Below, in pieces: positions 16,716 to 25,494 of a DNA stretch of 64,000 bases (positions are counted from its first letter, which is position 1; the number at the start of each line of letters is the position of its first letter). The translations under genes were made by a program, and so were the position numbers. The notes below the pieces were generated by a model that worked only from the letters and a program-made list of their open reading frames with translations, did no database searches and was not told where the DNA came from. Source of the DNA: Amycolatopsis sp. WAC 01376 (GTDB taxonomy: Bacteria; Actinomycetota; Actinomycetes; Mycobacteriales; Pseudonocardiaceae); contig NZ_QHKL01000001.1 in the NCBI RefSeq assembly GCF_003947415.1, forward strand, positions 434,001 to 498,000. The letters run 5' to 3'.

Positions 16716-19700
16716 ACCAGCCTCACCCGCGAACAGACGCGCGTCGAACCCGTCAAGGTCGGCGAAAAGCACCAGATGATGATGGTGGCGAAGCAGAGAA
16801 CCCACCCACGTGCCGGCCGTTTCCAGCCGCGCTGCTTCGGCACGGCTCAAGAGCCCGAGAGGATCGTCGGCGGCAAGGGAATTCGGGACGTACGCATGGG
16901 GGTTCGGCGCGGGCGTCAGTCCAAGCGGATCCGGGGAGAGGTACGCACCGGTATCGGGATCGTAATAGCGGTGATCGTGGTAGTGCAATCCCGTTTCTTG
17001 ATCGAAATACTGACCGGCGAATCGCAGCGGGGTCGTCGCGGTATCACGTTGCCAGTGGGATTGCCCCCACAGTGTGCGCCGCTGATTCCCGGCGATGACG
17101 CCGTCAGCGGAGACCAGCTCGGTCGCTGCACCACTCAGGTCCGTGACCACGGAGTGGAATTCTTCGTCGACCTGCTCGTCTTCGGATCCTGCACGGACAA
17201 CGGTTCGCGAGGTCTGCGTGACCGGAATGAACGAGTCGTTCCGGTAATTCCAGGTGGTGATCTTCCGCCGATCGCCTTGAATGTCCTCTTGCTCGGCGAG
17301 AACTCCCCCGTCCCACGAGAACCGTGTCTGCTCCAGCAGTTCACCGTCGGCGGAAAGATGACGCTTGCCGATGCGGCGGCCAAGGGGATCGTACTGATAG
17401 TGCCACTTGCTCCCGTCGGGAAGAGTGGCAGAGAAAAGCCTGCTGTCCGCGTCCCACGCATAGCGCCAAGTCTCCGGATCGCCGGATATCCGTGTTCGCG
17501 TCCGCGTCACGACTCGCCCGGCGGCGTCGTACCCGTAACGGACGTTCCCGGCCCGGGTGGTGAAGGTTCCGTTCACCTCGCGGGGTCCTTGCGATGAGGT
17601 CTCCGGAGTTCCGGAAGCGGGGAAAGTGGCCGAAGCGGGCCAGACGGCGTTCACGATGTTGCCGACGGGGTCGTAGTCATAGTGCTCCGACCATTCGTCA
17701 CCCCGGCCGGTCACGACGGTGACCCGCCCGTCGGAATCGAGCCGGAACGCCCGGCCGCCGGTGAGCAGATCTTCCAACTCCGCGACGAATCCGTCCGGGC
17801 CGTAGGTGTACGCGCGCCGTTGGAGCGGTTCGGATCCCGCCGGACCGGAGGAAGCGGCCCGGCCGGTGAGGGTTTGAGTCACGAGACGACCGAGTAGGTC
17901 CCATTCCTGGGCGAGCACGGTTCCGCCGGGTAGCTCCCGCCGGATTTCCCGTCCGGCTTCGTCATGGGCGAACCGCAGTTCCCTGCCGTCGGCGGTGAGT
18001 GCCGAAGGCAGTCCGGCGGCGTTGTAGACCCAGGCGGTACGGGCCCCGGATGGTGTGATGCGGCTCGTCACCCTTCCGGCGGCGTCGTAGGTCTTGGTGA
18101 CGGTGCGGCCGTCGCAGGTTTCGGTGATCACCCGGCCGAGCGAGTCCCGGACGAAGACCAAATCCACGTCGTCGTTTTTCGCGCGAAGGAAGCGGCCTTC
18201 CGGATCGTGGTCGAACTTCGTCACGGTGCCCTCGGCGGCGTGATGAGTCGCCAGTTTGCCGAGCGGGTCATACGCGAACGAGGCCTCGTGGCCGCTGGCG
18301 TTCACACGGTGCACGAGCTGACCCTCGGCGTCGTACCAGTACTGGGTGGTGGCGCCGTTGTAATCGGTCTGCGCACTCATCCGGCCGGCGGAGTCCAACT
18401 CGTATTGCCACGTCAGTCCGCCGTGGGTCACCGAGACGAGGCGGCAGTTGCGGTCGAAGCCGAGCTCGCTGCGGGTACCGCCCGGCCAGTCGATCGACAC
18501 GAGCCGCCCGAATGGGCCGTAAGCGTAGGACGTGACCGATCCCGTGGCGGAGACGCGTCGCAGCAGATTCCCTTCGCCGTCCCAGTCCCAGGACTCGGTC
18601 GAACCGTCCGGCAGGGTACGGGAGGCGGGGAGGCCATCCGTCGTCCACGTATAGGCGGTCGTCCCGCCGCCGGAACTCGTGACGCGCACGACTCGTCCCA
18701 GTGGGTCGCGCTCGTACCGGGTGGTTTCGCCGGTGGGCGCGGTGACCGTCACGGGCATCCCGGCGGGATCGCATTCCATCGTGGTGACCGCGCCATCCAC
18801 GCCGATCACCTCGGCGAGGTGCCCGCGGCTGTCATACCCGTTCTTGAGCACCGAGCCGTCGGGCGCGGTCAGTTCGGTGAGATTGCCGCTCTTGTCGAAG
18901 GCCTGTAGCCAGACACTTCCGTCCGGCCCGGTGATCCGTACCGGGAGGCAGGCCTCGTCGGCTTCGACTTGGGCGACGCGGCCGTCCGGATTGGTCACCG
19001 AGACCAGGTTGCCGCGATCGTCGTAGGCATATCGCGTGACCCTGCCGAGGGCGTCGGTGCGGACCGTGACCCGGCCACGTTCGTCGTAGTCCGTCCGCGC
19101 CGTTTTCCCGATCGGGTCGGTGATCGCGGCGACTTGGGCGGACTCGGTGATCGCGTGGATGGTGACATCTCCGTCGATGCCGGTCCAACGGGTGATGCCG
19201 TGCTCGTAGGCGAAGGTGCCGGACAGGAAACCTTCAGGGCCTTCCCCGCGTACGCAGCGGCCTTCGGGATCGAAGGTGTAGTGGTAGGAGTAGCCGTTGC
19301 GGTCGGTCCAGCTGGTCAGCCTGCCCTCGCCGTCGTAAGTGAAGCGTCGCGGCAGGCCGGAGGAATTGACGACGCCGGACAGGTTGCCGGAGTCGTCGTA
19401 TTCGAAGCGGCGCAAGGGGATTTCGTCCTGGCCGTCGGGGCGGGCGAGGGTCAGCGCGGTGACGTGCTCGCCGGTGACCGTCACCAGGACGCGGTAGCCG
19501 CCGGAGTGGACGATGCTGAGCGGGCGGCCGGCCTCGTCGTGATTGAAGGTGATCTCGTGGCCCGCGCGATCCGTGACCGAGACCAGGGGCAGTTCGCCGC
19601 CTTCATATCCGGGCCGTCGCTCGAATCGCCAGATGAGGCCGCGTTGCGGATCGCTGACGGCGTAGGAGCCGTCCGGGTTCTGCAGCAACGGCCAAGCGGG

Positions 19701-19982
19701 ACCGGTCACCGGGATGGAGCGGGGATCGCCGGCGCCGCCCGGGTGTGTCCAGGTCAGGATCTCCCCGCCGGCGAACCTCGCGTCGATCCGGTCTCCGGTC
19801 ACCCGCAGGCACTGGTCGAGGCTCGACGTCCAGGACCGTCCGAACCATCGGCCGGTGCGAGCGGACGACCGGTGGGCACGCTCGAGCACGAGGGGCAAAA
19901 CGCCGGGCAGCGTGACATCGGTCTCGGCCAGAATGACGTCGCCGGTCGCCACGTCCACGAGATCGCTGACGTCAGGCATCAT
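16704..19982 (-). CDS. Rhs/YD-repeat core protein with eroded toxin tip
   Basis: About 1092 residues. It begins directly with the DUF6531-like motif VDVATGDVILAETDVTLPG, without the helical WXG-like export domain of the first Rhs gene. It consists of YD repeats (for example YDYDPVGNIVNAVWP, YQYDPLGRRIGKRH) up to the core end (YLSPDPLGLTPAPNPHAYV). After the last DPLGL only ~46 residues remain, and their final codons (FAGEAGGGV and the stop) coincide with a dispersed intergenic repeat. Toxic activity is therefore unlikely; it may be an orphan or decaying Rhs core. ATG 19982 is chosen because GTGGAG precedes it; GTG 19991 is an alternative. Confidence 0.85.
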   Translation of the reverse strand: MMPDVSDLVDVATGDVILAETDVTLPGVLPLVLERAHRSSARTGRWFGRSWTSSLDQCLRVTGDRIDARFAGGEILTWTHPGGAGDPRSIPVTGPAWPLLQNPDGSYAVSDPQRGLIWRFERRPGYEGGELPLVSVTDRAGHEITFNHDEAGRPLSIVHSGGYRVLVTVTGEHVTALTLARPDGQDEIPLRRFEYDDSGNLSGVVNSSGLPRRFTYDGEGRLTSWTDRNGYSYHYTFDPEGRCVRGEGPEGFLSGTFAYEHGITRWTGIDGDVTIHAITESAQVAAITDPIGKTARTDYDERGRVTVRTDALGRVTRYAYDDRGNLVSVTNPDGRVAQVEADEACLPVRITGPDGSVWLQAFDKSGNLTELTAPDGSVLKNGYDSRGHLAEVIGVDGAVTTMECDPAGMPVTVTAPTGETTRYERDPLGRVVRVTSSGGGTTAYTWTTDGLPASRTLPDGSTESWDWDGEGNLLRRVSATGSVTSYAYGPFGRLVSIDWPGGTRSELGFDRNCRLVSVTHGGLTWQYELDSAGRMSAQTDYNGATTQYWYDAEGQLVHRVNASGHEASFAYDPLGKLATHHAAEGTVTKFDHDPEGRFLRAKNDDVDLVFVRDSLGRVITETCDGRTVTKTYDAAGRVTSRITPSGARTAWVYNAAGLPSALTADGRELRFAHDEAGREIRRELPGGTVLAQEWDLLGRLVTQTLTGRAASSGPAGSEPLQRRAYTYGPDGFVAELEDLLTGGRAFRLDSDGRVTVVTGRGDEWSEHYDYDPVGNIVNAVWPASATFPASGTPETSSQGPREVNGTFTTRAGNVRYGYDAAGRVVTRTRTRISGDPETWRYAWDADSRLFSATLPDGSKWHYQYDPLGRRIGKRHLSADGELLEQTRFSWDGGVLAEQEDIQGDRRKITTWNYRNDSFIPVTQTSRTVVRAGSEDEQVDEEFHSVVTDLSGAATELVSADGVIAGNQRRTLWGQSHWQRDTATTPLRFAGQYFDQETGLHYHDHRYYDPDTGAYLSPDPLGLTPAPNPHAYVPNSLAADDPLGLLSRAEAARLETAGTWVGSLLRHHHHLVLFADLDGFDARLFAGEAGGGV

Positions 19983-20087
19983 AGTCTCCACCCTTGATTT
20001 TTAGTCCCATTTACGGCTTCATCGAGCTTTGCTCGCCGGTGGCGGTGGCGCGCTCACCGGCGTCGTACGCGTTTCGTCTTCACCGGA

Positions 20088-20891
20088 CTACGGAATCAGC
20101 CCTCGCAGCGGCGCGAGATCGTGCCAAGGATCTTGCAGCGCTTCACGCCATTTCGCTTCGTGCTCCCGATGCCGGAGCCTGAAGTAAACCGTGCGCCGAA
20201 TGGAGTCGCCGGTGTTGTTGCCACCATTGTGGCCGAGCAGGTAGTGCTTCAACAGCAGGTCGCCTGGACGACCACGCACCATCTCCCGCTCCGGCAGCTT
20301 GACATTCGGGTAGGTCGTGAAGGCCTCGGGACCGCGCTCGCGGAACAATTGTGCGTGCGCACGGTGTGTTCCCGGCCAGACGAAGAGGTTTCCCGTGTCA
20401 TCGCTCGACTGGTCGGTCAGGAAGAACCCGGCGAGCATGGTGAACGTCCATGGGGGGTCATCGGGTTTCCGTCCCTTGCCGCCGTCGATATGCGGCTTTT
20501 CCCTGGCGTCCTTGAAGGGCGGGTAAGTCAGTGCGATCTGCACCGACTCCGGCACCTCCAACTCTCCTTCGCCCGTGAGGTTTTCGGCGAGCGAGAAGGC
20601 GGCGGTGTCACGCAACAACGCCGCGAGCACCGGTGAATCCTCCAATTCCTGGAACCGGTAGACCACCCCGACATGGCCTTCCGCCGGCGGGCGCGCACGC
20701 AGCTGCTCGTCGACCACGGCGTTGGCGGCGGCGATCAGATCCGGCGGCACGACATCCGGAATCACGAGGTAACCGCGCTCGGCGAACTCTTCCAGCTGTT
20801 CACGAGTCAGTGCCCGTTTCGCGCTGAATGTCGCCTGCCGGTCACCATTCTTCGGTATGACTTCGGTCGGATCCACCACGAAATCTGCCAC
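20088..20891 (-). CDS. Phytanoyl-CoA dioxygenase (PhyH) family Fe(II)/2-oxoglutarate oxygenase
   Basis: A 267-residue non-haem iron oxygenase. The metal triad is visible as HIDGG (HxD) and a distal His within KHYLLGHNGGNN, and the 2-oxoglutarate-binding Arg is in DSIRRTVYFRL. It hydroxylates or otherwise oxidises a small molecule using 2-oxoglutarate and O2. A close paralogue lies at 46542-47495. A shared cluster promoter (20931-20975) lies ~40 nt upstream of the start, tying it to the antibiotic cluster. Substrate unknown; a tailoring step is likely (inference). Confidence 0.88.
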   Translation of the reverse strand: MADFVVDPTEVIPKNGDRQATFSAKRALTREQLEEFAERGYLVIPDVVPPDLIAAANAVVDEQLRARPPAEGHVGVVYRFQELEDSPVLAALLRDTAAFSLAENLTGEGELEVPESVQIALTYPPFKDAREKPHIDGGKGRKPDDPPWTFTMLAGFFLTDQSSDDTGNLFVWPGTHRAHAQLFRERGPEAFTTYPNVKLPEREMVRGRPGDLLLKHYLLGHNGGNNTGDSIRRTVYFRLRHREHEAKWREALQDPWHDLAPLRGLIP

Positions 20892-20930
20892 CCACCTTCT
20901 GTCAAGTCTGCCGTCTCGGGTACCCGGCTG

Positions 20931-20975
20931 ATGCTAGGGCGCTCGCGGAGGGATCCCTATCCCTCGGTATGACAG
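20931..20975 (-). promoter_or_regulatory. RifZ-like box and -10, promoter 1 (PhyH 1)
   Basis: On the minus strand CTGTC-N8-GGATA (20975-20958) is followed after 22 nt from GAGGGAT by TAGCAT (20936-20931). It has the same layout as eight other promoters in this window and lies just upstream of the PhyH gene. Confidence 0.7.
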
Positions 20976-21159
20976 TTGCCCGCGGTGCGCGTTCAAGTGA
21001 CCGTCGCCGACTTTCGTTCACCGGCCCTCGCGGCGGCATCGGGAATTTGCTTGACCTTCAACGTCCTCGCGGTCGGCGAGGAAACTCGCGCCGGAACAGA
21101 TACGGTAAGTTTGCTGGGATTCGGTCGAACGTCGGCCTGTCAAGCCTTTTGGAGGAGCC

Positions 21160-21960
21160 ATGTCCGTCCTTGTCATCGGCGCGTACGGCAGTGTGGGCAG
21201 TCACGTGGTGACTGGGCTTCTGTCCGCCGGAGCGTCAGTCCGGGGAGCCAGCAGGAAACCGAAACCGGGCGCATTGCCGGACGCCGTCGAGATGGTCCGC
21301 CTCGACCTCGATGAGCCGGAGACGCTTCCGGCCGCGCTCGAGGGCGTCGAAAAGGTCTTTCTCTACGCCAATCCGGGCAGTGCCGTCGACTTCGCCACCG
21401 CGGCGCGGGCGGCCGGAGTGGAACACGTCGTGTTGCTGTCGTCGGCTTCCGTGGTGGAACCCACCCTGCAGAACAGTCGCAGCGCGAAAGAGCACTCCGC
21501 GGTGGAGAAGGCGCTGCAGGAGTCCGGAATCGCGTGGACCTTCCTCCGCCCGACCACGTTCGCCACCAAGCAGCTCAGCTGGGCTCCGGCGATCCGGGCC
21601 GGGGAACTGCTGCGGATTCCCTTCCTGCATGGGCAAGCCGCGTCCATCCACGAACGCGACATCGCCGACGTGGCGGTCCGGACACTGACCGATGCCGGAC
21701 ACGAGGGGCAGGGGTACTGGCTGACCGGGCCGGAGGCCTTGACGCAGCAGGAGCACATCGACACGATCGCCGCGGTGATCGGGAAGTCGATCGACGTCGT
21801 CGAGGACACCGAGCCGAAGTGGCCGCCGTTCCTCATCCAGACCATGAAGCAGCTCATGAAGGAACCGTGCGTCGTGACGCCCGCCGTCGAGGAGATCACC
21901 GGAGTGCCGGCCCGCTCCTTCCGGCAATGGGCCGAGGACCACGCCAAAGACTTCAGCTGA
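21160..21960 (+). CDS. NmrA/NAD(P)H-binding reductase-like protein, copy 1
   Basis: A 266-residue Rossmann-fold protein (MSVLVIGAYGSVGSHVVTGLL, with GxxGxxG) of the NmrA/isoflavone-reductase-like atypical SDR group. The HVVLLSSASVVEP strand and the TFLRPTTFATKQL segment are typical of this group. A close paralogue is at 29381-30196 on the other strand. The start ATG 21160 has TTGGAGGAGCC upstream. It is divergent from the PhyH gene. It probably reduces a quinone or an enone-type intermediate, or senses NADPH; the substrate is not deducible. Confidence 0.85.
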   Translation: MSVLVIGAYGSVGSHVVTGLLSAGASVRGASRKPKPGALPDAVEMVRLDLDEPETLPAALEGVEKVFLYANPGSAVDFATAARAAGVEHVVLLSSASVVEPTLQNSRSAKEHSAVEKALQESGIAWTFLRPTTFATKQLSWAPAIRAGELLRIPFLHGQAASIHERDIADVAVRTLTDAGHEGQGYWLTGPEALTQQEHIDTIAAVIGKSIDVVEDTEPKWPPFLIQTMKQLMKEPCVVTPAVEEITGVPARSFRQWAEDHAKDFS

Positions 21961-21983
21961 CTGGGCAAGCCTGCCCATGGCGG

Positions 21984-22020
21984 GCGTGCCGGTCACCGCG
22001 TCGTGGCGGTGCCGGCACGC
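21984..22020 (+). terminator. Stem-loop after the NmrA-like gene 1
   Basis: GCGTGCCGGTCACCGC pairs with GCGGTGCCGGCACGC (one-base bulge) 24 nt after the stop codon. There is no long T-run, as is usual in high-GC hosts. Confidence 0.5.
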
Positions 22021-22119
22021 TCATCGTCACTCGGTCTTGCCCCGGCTACCCGGCGGAATTCGTCCTGATATTGAGCGGTAAGGCAAGGGTGCCGCGATCA
22101 GGTGAGCTGGCCCCTGGGG

Positions 22120-22212
22120 TGACGCGGCACCGCACTCGCGTGATCAGACACGTAACTCGCGTGCTTGAAGACGTAACTCGCGTGCTTGGAGACGTAACTC
22201 GCGTGATCGGAC
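22120..22212. repeat. 21-bp CTCGCGTG tandem repeat, locus 1
   Basis: Four units of the form ACTCGCGTGNTYNNANACGTA follow one another without spacers. The same unit occurs at about 26568-26640, 29180-29265, 35880-35945, 45968-46075 and 59395-59533. The gap 22021-22310 has no gene. Confidence 0.75.
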
Positions 22213-22310
22213 CCCAACCCACGACAGCGCGTTCTTGCTGCCGGCCCGGTGCTCGCGCACGCGCCGGCACCCCGCCGAGGTGAACCGCTCGGCGGGGTGG
22301 CCACGAGTGG

Positions 22311-23315
22311 TCAGCCGAGGCCGCGCAGTCCGGGGAGGACCTGCTCGGCGAAGTTCTTGAGGAACCGCTCTTGGTCGTGTCCGGGGCCGTGGAAGACCAA
22401 GTGGTCGAATCCGGCGTCGACGTACTGCTTGATCTGACCGATCGCCTCGTCCGGGGTGGAGGCGACGATCCAGCGTTTGGCGATCTGCTCGATGGGCAGT
22501 TCGTCGGCGGCCTTCTCCATCTCGACCGGGTCCTCGAAGCCGGCTTTCTGCTCGGGAGACAGTGACAACGGCGCCCAGAACCGGCAGTTCTCCAGTGCCT
22601 GGTCCGGATCCGGGTCGTAGGAGAGCTTGATCTCGATCATCTTGTCGATCGCGTCGTGGTCACGGCCTTCTTGCCCCGCGCCCGCTTCCACGGCAGGCAG
22701 GAGCTTCTCGGTGTACAGCTCCATGCCCTTGCCACTGGTGCAGATGAAGCCGTCACCCTTGCGGCCGACATATTTGGCCATGACCGGACCACCGGCGGCG
22801 AGGTAGATGGGGACCGGCACCGCGGGCCGGTCGTAAATGGACACGGCGGTGGTCTGGTAGTACTGCCCCTCGAACGTGACGCGGTCTTCCGTCCACAGCC
22901 GGCGGATCAGGTCCACGGCCTCACGCAAGCGGGCGAACCGCTCCTTGAAATCCGGCCAGGTGATGCGCGCGACCGCGACTTCGTTGAGCGCCTCGCCGCT
23001 GCCGATGCCCAGCGCGACCCGGCCGGGGTACAGCACCCCGAGGGTGGCGAACGCGTGCGCCACCACGGCCGGGTGGTACCGGAACGTGGCGGTCAGCACG
23101 CTGGTGCCGAGCTGGACCCGCTCGGTGCGCTCCCCGACCGCGCTGAGCCAGGACAGGGAGAACGGCGAGTGGCCGCCCTCGTGCCGCCATGGCTGCAGGT
23201 GGTCGCTGATCCAAACGCTGTCCAGGCCGTGGCCTTCCGCGCTGACCGCGTACTCGACGAGCTCGCGCGGGGCGAACTGCTCGGCCGACGCCTTGTAACC
23301 GATCTTCAGTGCCAT
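22311..23315 (-). CDS. fgd: F420-dependent glucose-6-phosphate dehydrogenase
   Basis: A 334-residue luciferase-like (LLM) flavin/deazaflavin enzyme. It is nearly collinear with mycobacterial Fgd1: [19 protein letters not shown] start ([18 protein letters not shown]), [18 protein letters not shown] with the active-site His/Trp region, [24 protein letters not shown], and [13 protein letters not shown]. It converts glucose-6-phosphate to 6-phosphogluconolactone while reducing coenzyme F420, thereby supplying F420H2 to reductases. The shared cluster promoter lies directly upstream; its -10 (23323-23328) is so close to the ATG that the mRNA may be nearly leaderless. Being inside the cluster, it probably feeds the F420 enzyme at 24305-25123. 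Confidence 0.93.
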   Translation of the reverse strand: MALKIGYKASAEQFAPRELVEYAVSAEGHGLDSVWISDHLQPWRHEGGHSPFSLSWLSAVGERTERVQLGTSVLTATFRYHPAVVAHAFATLGVLYPGRVALGIGSGEALNEVAVARITWPDFKERFARLREAVDLIRRLWTEDRVTFEGQYYQTTAVSIYDRPAVPVPIYLAAGGPVMAKYVGRKGDGFICTSGKGMELYTEKLLPAVEAGAGQEGRDHDAIDKMIEIKLSYDPDPDQALENCRFWAPLSLSPEQKAGFEDPVEMEKAADELPIEQIAKRWIVASTPDEAIGQIKQYVDAGFDHLVFHGPGHDQERFLKNFAEQVLPGLRGLG

Positions 23316-23322
23316 GCTTCCA

Positions 23323-23367
23323 GTAATAGGCCGCGCCGGGAGGGATCCCTATCCCCCGTCCTGACGG
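23323..23367 (-). promoter_or_regulatory. RifZ-like box and -10, promoter 2 (fgd)
   Basis: Minus strand CCGTC-N8-GGATA (23367-23350), then TATTAC (23328-23323) with 22 nt between GGGGGAT and the -10. The stretch AGGGATCCCT is shared with promoter 1. The -10 ends 8 nt before the fgd start codon. Confidence 0.65.
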
Positions 23368-23415
23368 TTGGCGGTGCCGGCCCGGGGAAACGGGCCGGAC
23401 GCCGCCGCGCTCGCC

Positions 23416-24177
23416 TCAGGCCGGTGAGGTGAGCGCCCGGTCCAGATGCCGGGCGAAGAACCGGACCGCGCTGTCGACCTCGAACCTCGGCACTTCATGG
23501 TGTTTGCCCGCGTTGGCGTGCAACGACTTCTCCTTCGAGGCGAAGGCGTCGAACAGCGTCAGGCTGGCCTCTCGCGAGATTTCCTCGTCGTCCCACTGCA
23601 TGCCGAACTCGATCGGGATGGTGATCTCCTTCGCCTTCTCCGCGAGGACATCGGGCCAGTGCTGGCCGAAGACCGCGGCCGTGATCCTGGGCTCGACCGC
23701 CACCAGCGGCACCCCGATCGCGGTGCCCAGGTTGATACCGAAGTACCCCACCGGCCCATCGGCGCCGATCTCCGCGAGCTCCTGAAGGGCATCCAGGGTC
23801 GCCCGCCACTCCGGCACGGCCAGCTCCGCCAGATACGCGCTGTAGCGCCGGGCGACCGGGCCTTCCGACTCGCCCGCGGCCTTCGCCGCCAACAGCGCGG
23901 CGACCTCCTGCTCGTCGCGCGCCGAGCGCGGCCGGTCGCCGTGACCGGGCGCGTCGACGACGGCGACGTGAAAGCCGCCGTGAGTCACGAAGCGCTGTGC
24001 CCGGCCCGCCATCGCCGGATGTTTTTTGTGGTTGCCCCCACCGTGGCCCATCAGCACCAGAGGCGCCCGCTCGCCGTCGGCAGGCGACCAGAGAACGCCG
24101 GGGACCTCACCCACGACGAAGTCGCGTTCGACCATGCCGTTCGACGAAGATTCGGCAAGGAACCGCAGAGAATGCAC
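23416..24177 (-). CDS. Alpha/beta hydrolase-fold protein with Asn at the nucleophile position
   Basis: A 253-residue protein with the dienelactone-hydrolase/BAAT-like fold: oxyanion region LVLMGHGGGNHKKHP, VVDAPGHGDR, and the nucleophile elbow GYFGINLGTAIG. Homologues read GLSMG at the elbow; here the serine is Asn, so ordinary ester hydrolysis is doubtful. The later Asp (IPIEFGMQWDDEE) and His (NAGKHHEVP) regions are present. GTG 24177 is preceded by AAAGGCGG. It lies downstream of the LLM gene on the same strand, separated by a long hairpin at 24232-24298. Confidence 0.8.
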   Translation of the reverse strand: MHSLRFLAESSSNGMVERDFVVGEVPGVLWSPADGERAPLVLMGHGGGNHKKHPAMAGRAQRFVTHGGFHVAVVDAPGHGDRPRSARDEQEVAALLAAKAAGESEGPVARRYSAYLAELAVPEWRATLDALQELAEIGADGPVGYFGINLGTAIGVPLVAVEPRITAAVFGQHWPDVLAEKAKEITIPIEFGMQWDDEEISREASLTLFDAFASKEKSLHANAGKHHEVPRFEVDSAVRFFARHLDRALTSPA

Positions 24178-24231
24178 AGGGTGCCGCCTTTCGAGAGGGC
24201 CGTGACGCTGGTCCTCCGCAACCGGCGTCCG

Positions 24232-24298
24232 GGACCACCACGCTCCCGCCGAAAGCGCCGACGCACTGTCGGCGGTCCGGCGGAAGCCGTGGTGGTCC
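24232..24298 (-). terminator. Long inverted repeat between the LLM and hydrolase genes
   Basis: GGACCACCACG (24232-24242) and CGTGGTGGTCC (24288-24298) are exact complements enclosing a GC-rich, itself paired, interior. It could terminate the LLM transcript before the hydrolase gene. Confidence 0.5.
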
Positions 24299-24304
24299 GC
24301 GTGA

Positions 24305-25123
24305 TCAGGCGAGAAGTTCGAGCACCGGGGCGAACTGCTCGGCGAACACGGCGTTCAAGGTGAAGCAGTTGATGCCGAGCGTCTCGCGCCGTCGCTGCAG
24401 TTCGTCGGCCATCACCTGCGGGCTGCCGCGGAGGATGCCCAGCGAGTCGTGCTCGATGAGCGTCTTCATGTCGGTCTTCAGCAGCCGCGGCACCCAAGGC
24501 GGCGCCACTTCGCCGATGACGAAGATCGGGGAGACGAACTCGATCTCGTCGCCCCGGTCCCCGGCCTGTGCACGCATCCCCGCGACCAGCGCCGCGATTT
24601 CCTCCCGGGTCGCGATCGGGCTCGCGGCGACGGTGATCCTGTCTGCCTTCGCGGCGGCCAGGGCACGGGCCTTGGGACCGCCGGCGGCGATGAGCACCGG
24701 GGTGTGCGCGTCCCCGTCGAGGGCACGCAGTTCGTCGATCGTCTGCTCCACCTGCGCCAGGCGTTCCGCGGGCGACGACGGCGTGATGCCCAGCAGCTTC
24801 ACCGCGTCATCCAGGACGAACGGCCTGCCCGTCCCGATACCCAAGTCGAATCGCCCGCCACTCAGCAGTGACAGTGTGTGGGAATCCCAGGCCGCCATGC
24901 GCGGCGCGCGCAGCGGGCTGGCGGCCACCCACGTTCCCACCCGCAGGGTCGTGGTCGCCCCGGCCGCGATGGCGAGGGCGGGGAACGGAGACGGTGCCGT
25001 CAGGACGTCGGCGGAGAGCAGGCTGGTGTATCCCAGGTCTTCGGCCTGCCTGGCTATGCCAAGCCACTGCTTCTCGTCCGTTGGCTCCGCAATCACGGCG
25101 AACTTGAACGCCTTGTCGGTCAT
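24305..25123 (-). CDS. LLM-class F420/FMN-dependent oxidoreductase
   Basis: A 272-residue luciferase-like TIM-barrel oxidoreductase. Motifs: FAVIAEPTDEKQWLGIARQAEDLGYTSLL split over the first strand and helix, TLRVGTWVAASPLRAPRMAAW, and SGGRFDLGIGTGRP. It belongs to the F420-dependent subgroup found in actinomycetes and is expected to reduce an imine, enone or double bond with F420H2. ATG 25123 is used because the fold starts here; the frame extends to 25159. With Fgd two genes away, an F420-dependent tailoring reduction is a reasonable inference. A cluster promoter (25280-25325) lies upstream. Confidence 0.85.
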   Translation of the reverse strand: MTDKAFKFAVIAEPTDEKQWLGIARQAEDLGYTSLLSADVLTAPSPFPALAIAAGATTTLRVGTWVAASPLRAPRMAAWDSHTLSLLSGGRFDLGIGTGRPFVLDDAVKLLGITPSSPAERLAQVEQTIDELRALDGDAHTPVLIAAGGPKARALAAAKADRITVAASPIATREEIAALVAGMRAQAGDRGDEIEFVSPIFVIGEVAPPWVPRLLKTDMKTLIEHDSLGILRGSPQVMADELQRRRETLGINCFTLNAVFAEQFAPVLELLA

Positions 25124-25279
25124 GGGGGAAACCCTGTCCTTTCGTAGAGCGGACGCCATCGGGCACGGAGGCCGCCCCCGATCGCGGGCGGGGCGGACAC
25201 CGGTACCGCGGCTCGGATCAGCTCCGGTGCGTGCGCGTGGCGGAGAACCCGGACGAAACTTTTTCGGCCCGCGTTCAGC

Positions 25280-25325
25280 AGGCTAAAAGCGGCCGCACCC
25301 CCTCCGGCATCCCTCAGCCTGATAG
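25280..25325 (-). promoter_or_regulatory. RifZ-like box and -10, promoter 3 (LLM oxidoreductase)
   Basis: Minus strand CTATC-N8-GGATG (25325-25308) and TAGCCT (25285-25280), spaced 23 nt from GAGGGAT. It implies a leader of about 150 nt before the LLM start codon. It lies back-to-back with the promoter of the GNAT/IF-1 cassette. Confidence 0.7.
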
Positions 25326-25360
25326 CCCGGCCTTCCGGCGTCGGAAGCGCGCCGGAAGGA

Positions 25361-25390
25361 TTGCGTGAGTCAGCGATCCGCTGCTAACGT
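25361..25390 (+). promoter_or_regulatory. Promoter of GNAT/IF-1 cassette 1
   Basis: TTGCGT (25361-25366), 18 nt, TAACGT (25385-25390). Cassette 2 has TTGCGC-N18-TAGGTT at the equivalent place, so the promoter is conserved between copies. Confidence 0.6.
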
Positions 25391-25428
25391 CGTTTTCGAC
25401 CGTGAATTCGTTGGAGGAGGTGAGACCC

Positions 25429-25482
25429 GTGAACGCAAACACCCATGGGTGCTCCCTGAACCCTTCACGGTCCGGCGGCTGA
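25429..25482 (+). CDS. Leader peptide of GNAT/IF-1 cassette 1 (17 residues)
   Basis: A GTG-initiated 17-codon frame (MNANTHGCSLNPSRSGG) with an excellent Shine-Dalgarno (GGAGGAGG, 25413-25420). The nucleotide context is nearly identical in cassette 2. The start codon lies in a stem (CCGTGA pairing with TCACGG), and the stop codon lies in the loop of a second stem (GGCGGC/GCCGCC). It is probably an attenuator leader whose translation sets the downstream RNA fold. Confidence 0.6.
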   Translation: MNANTHGCSLNPSRSGG

Positions 25483-25494
25483 GCTTCGCTGCCG

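Noticed and set aside
16704..19982. Active Rhs toxin
   Set aside because: No export domain at the N-terminus, and only ~46 residues remain after the core, ending in repeat DNA.
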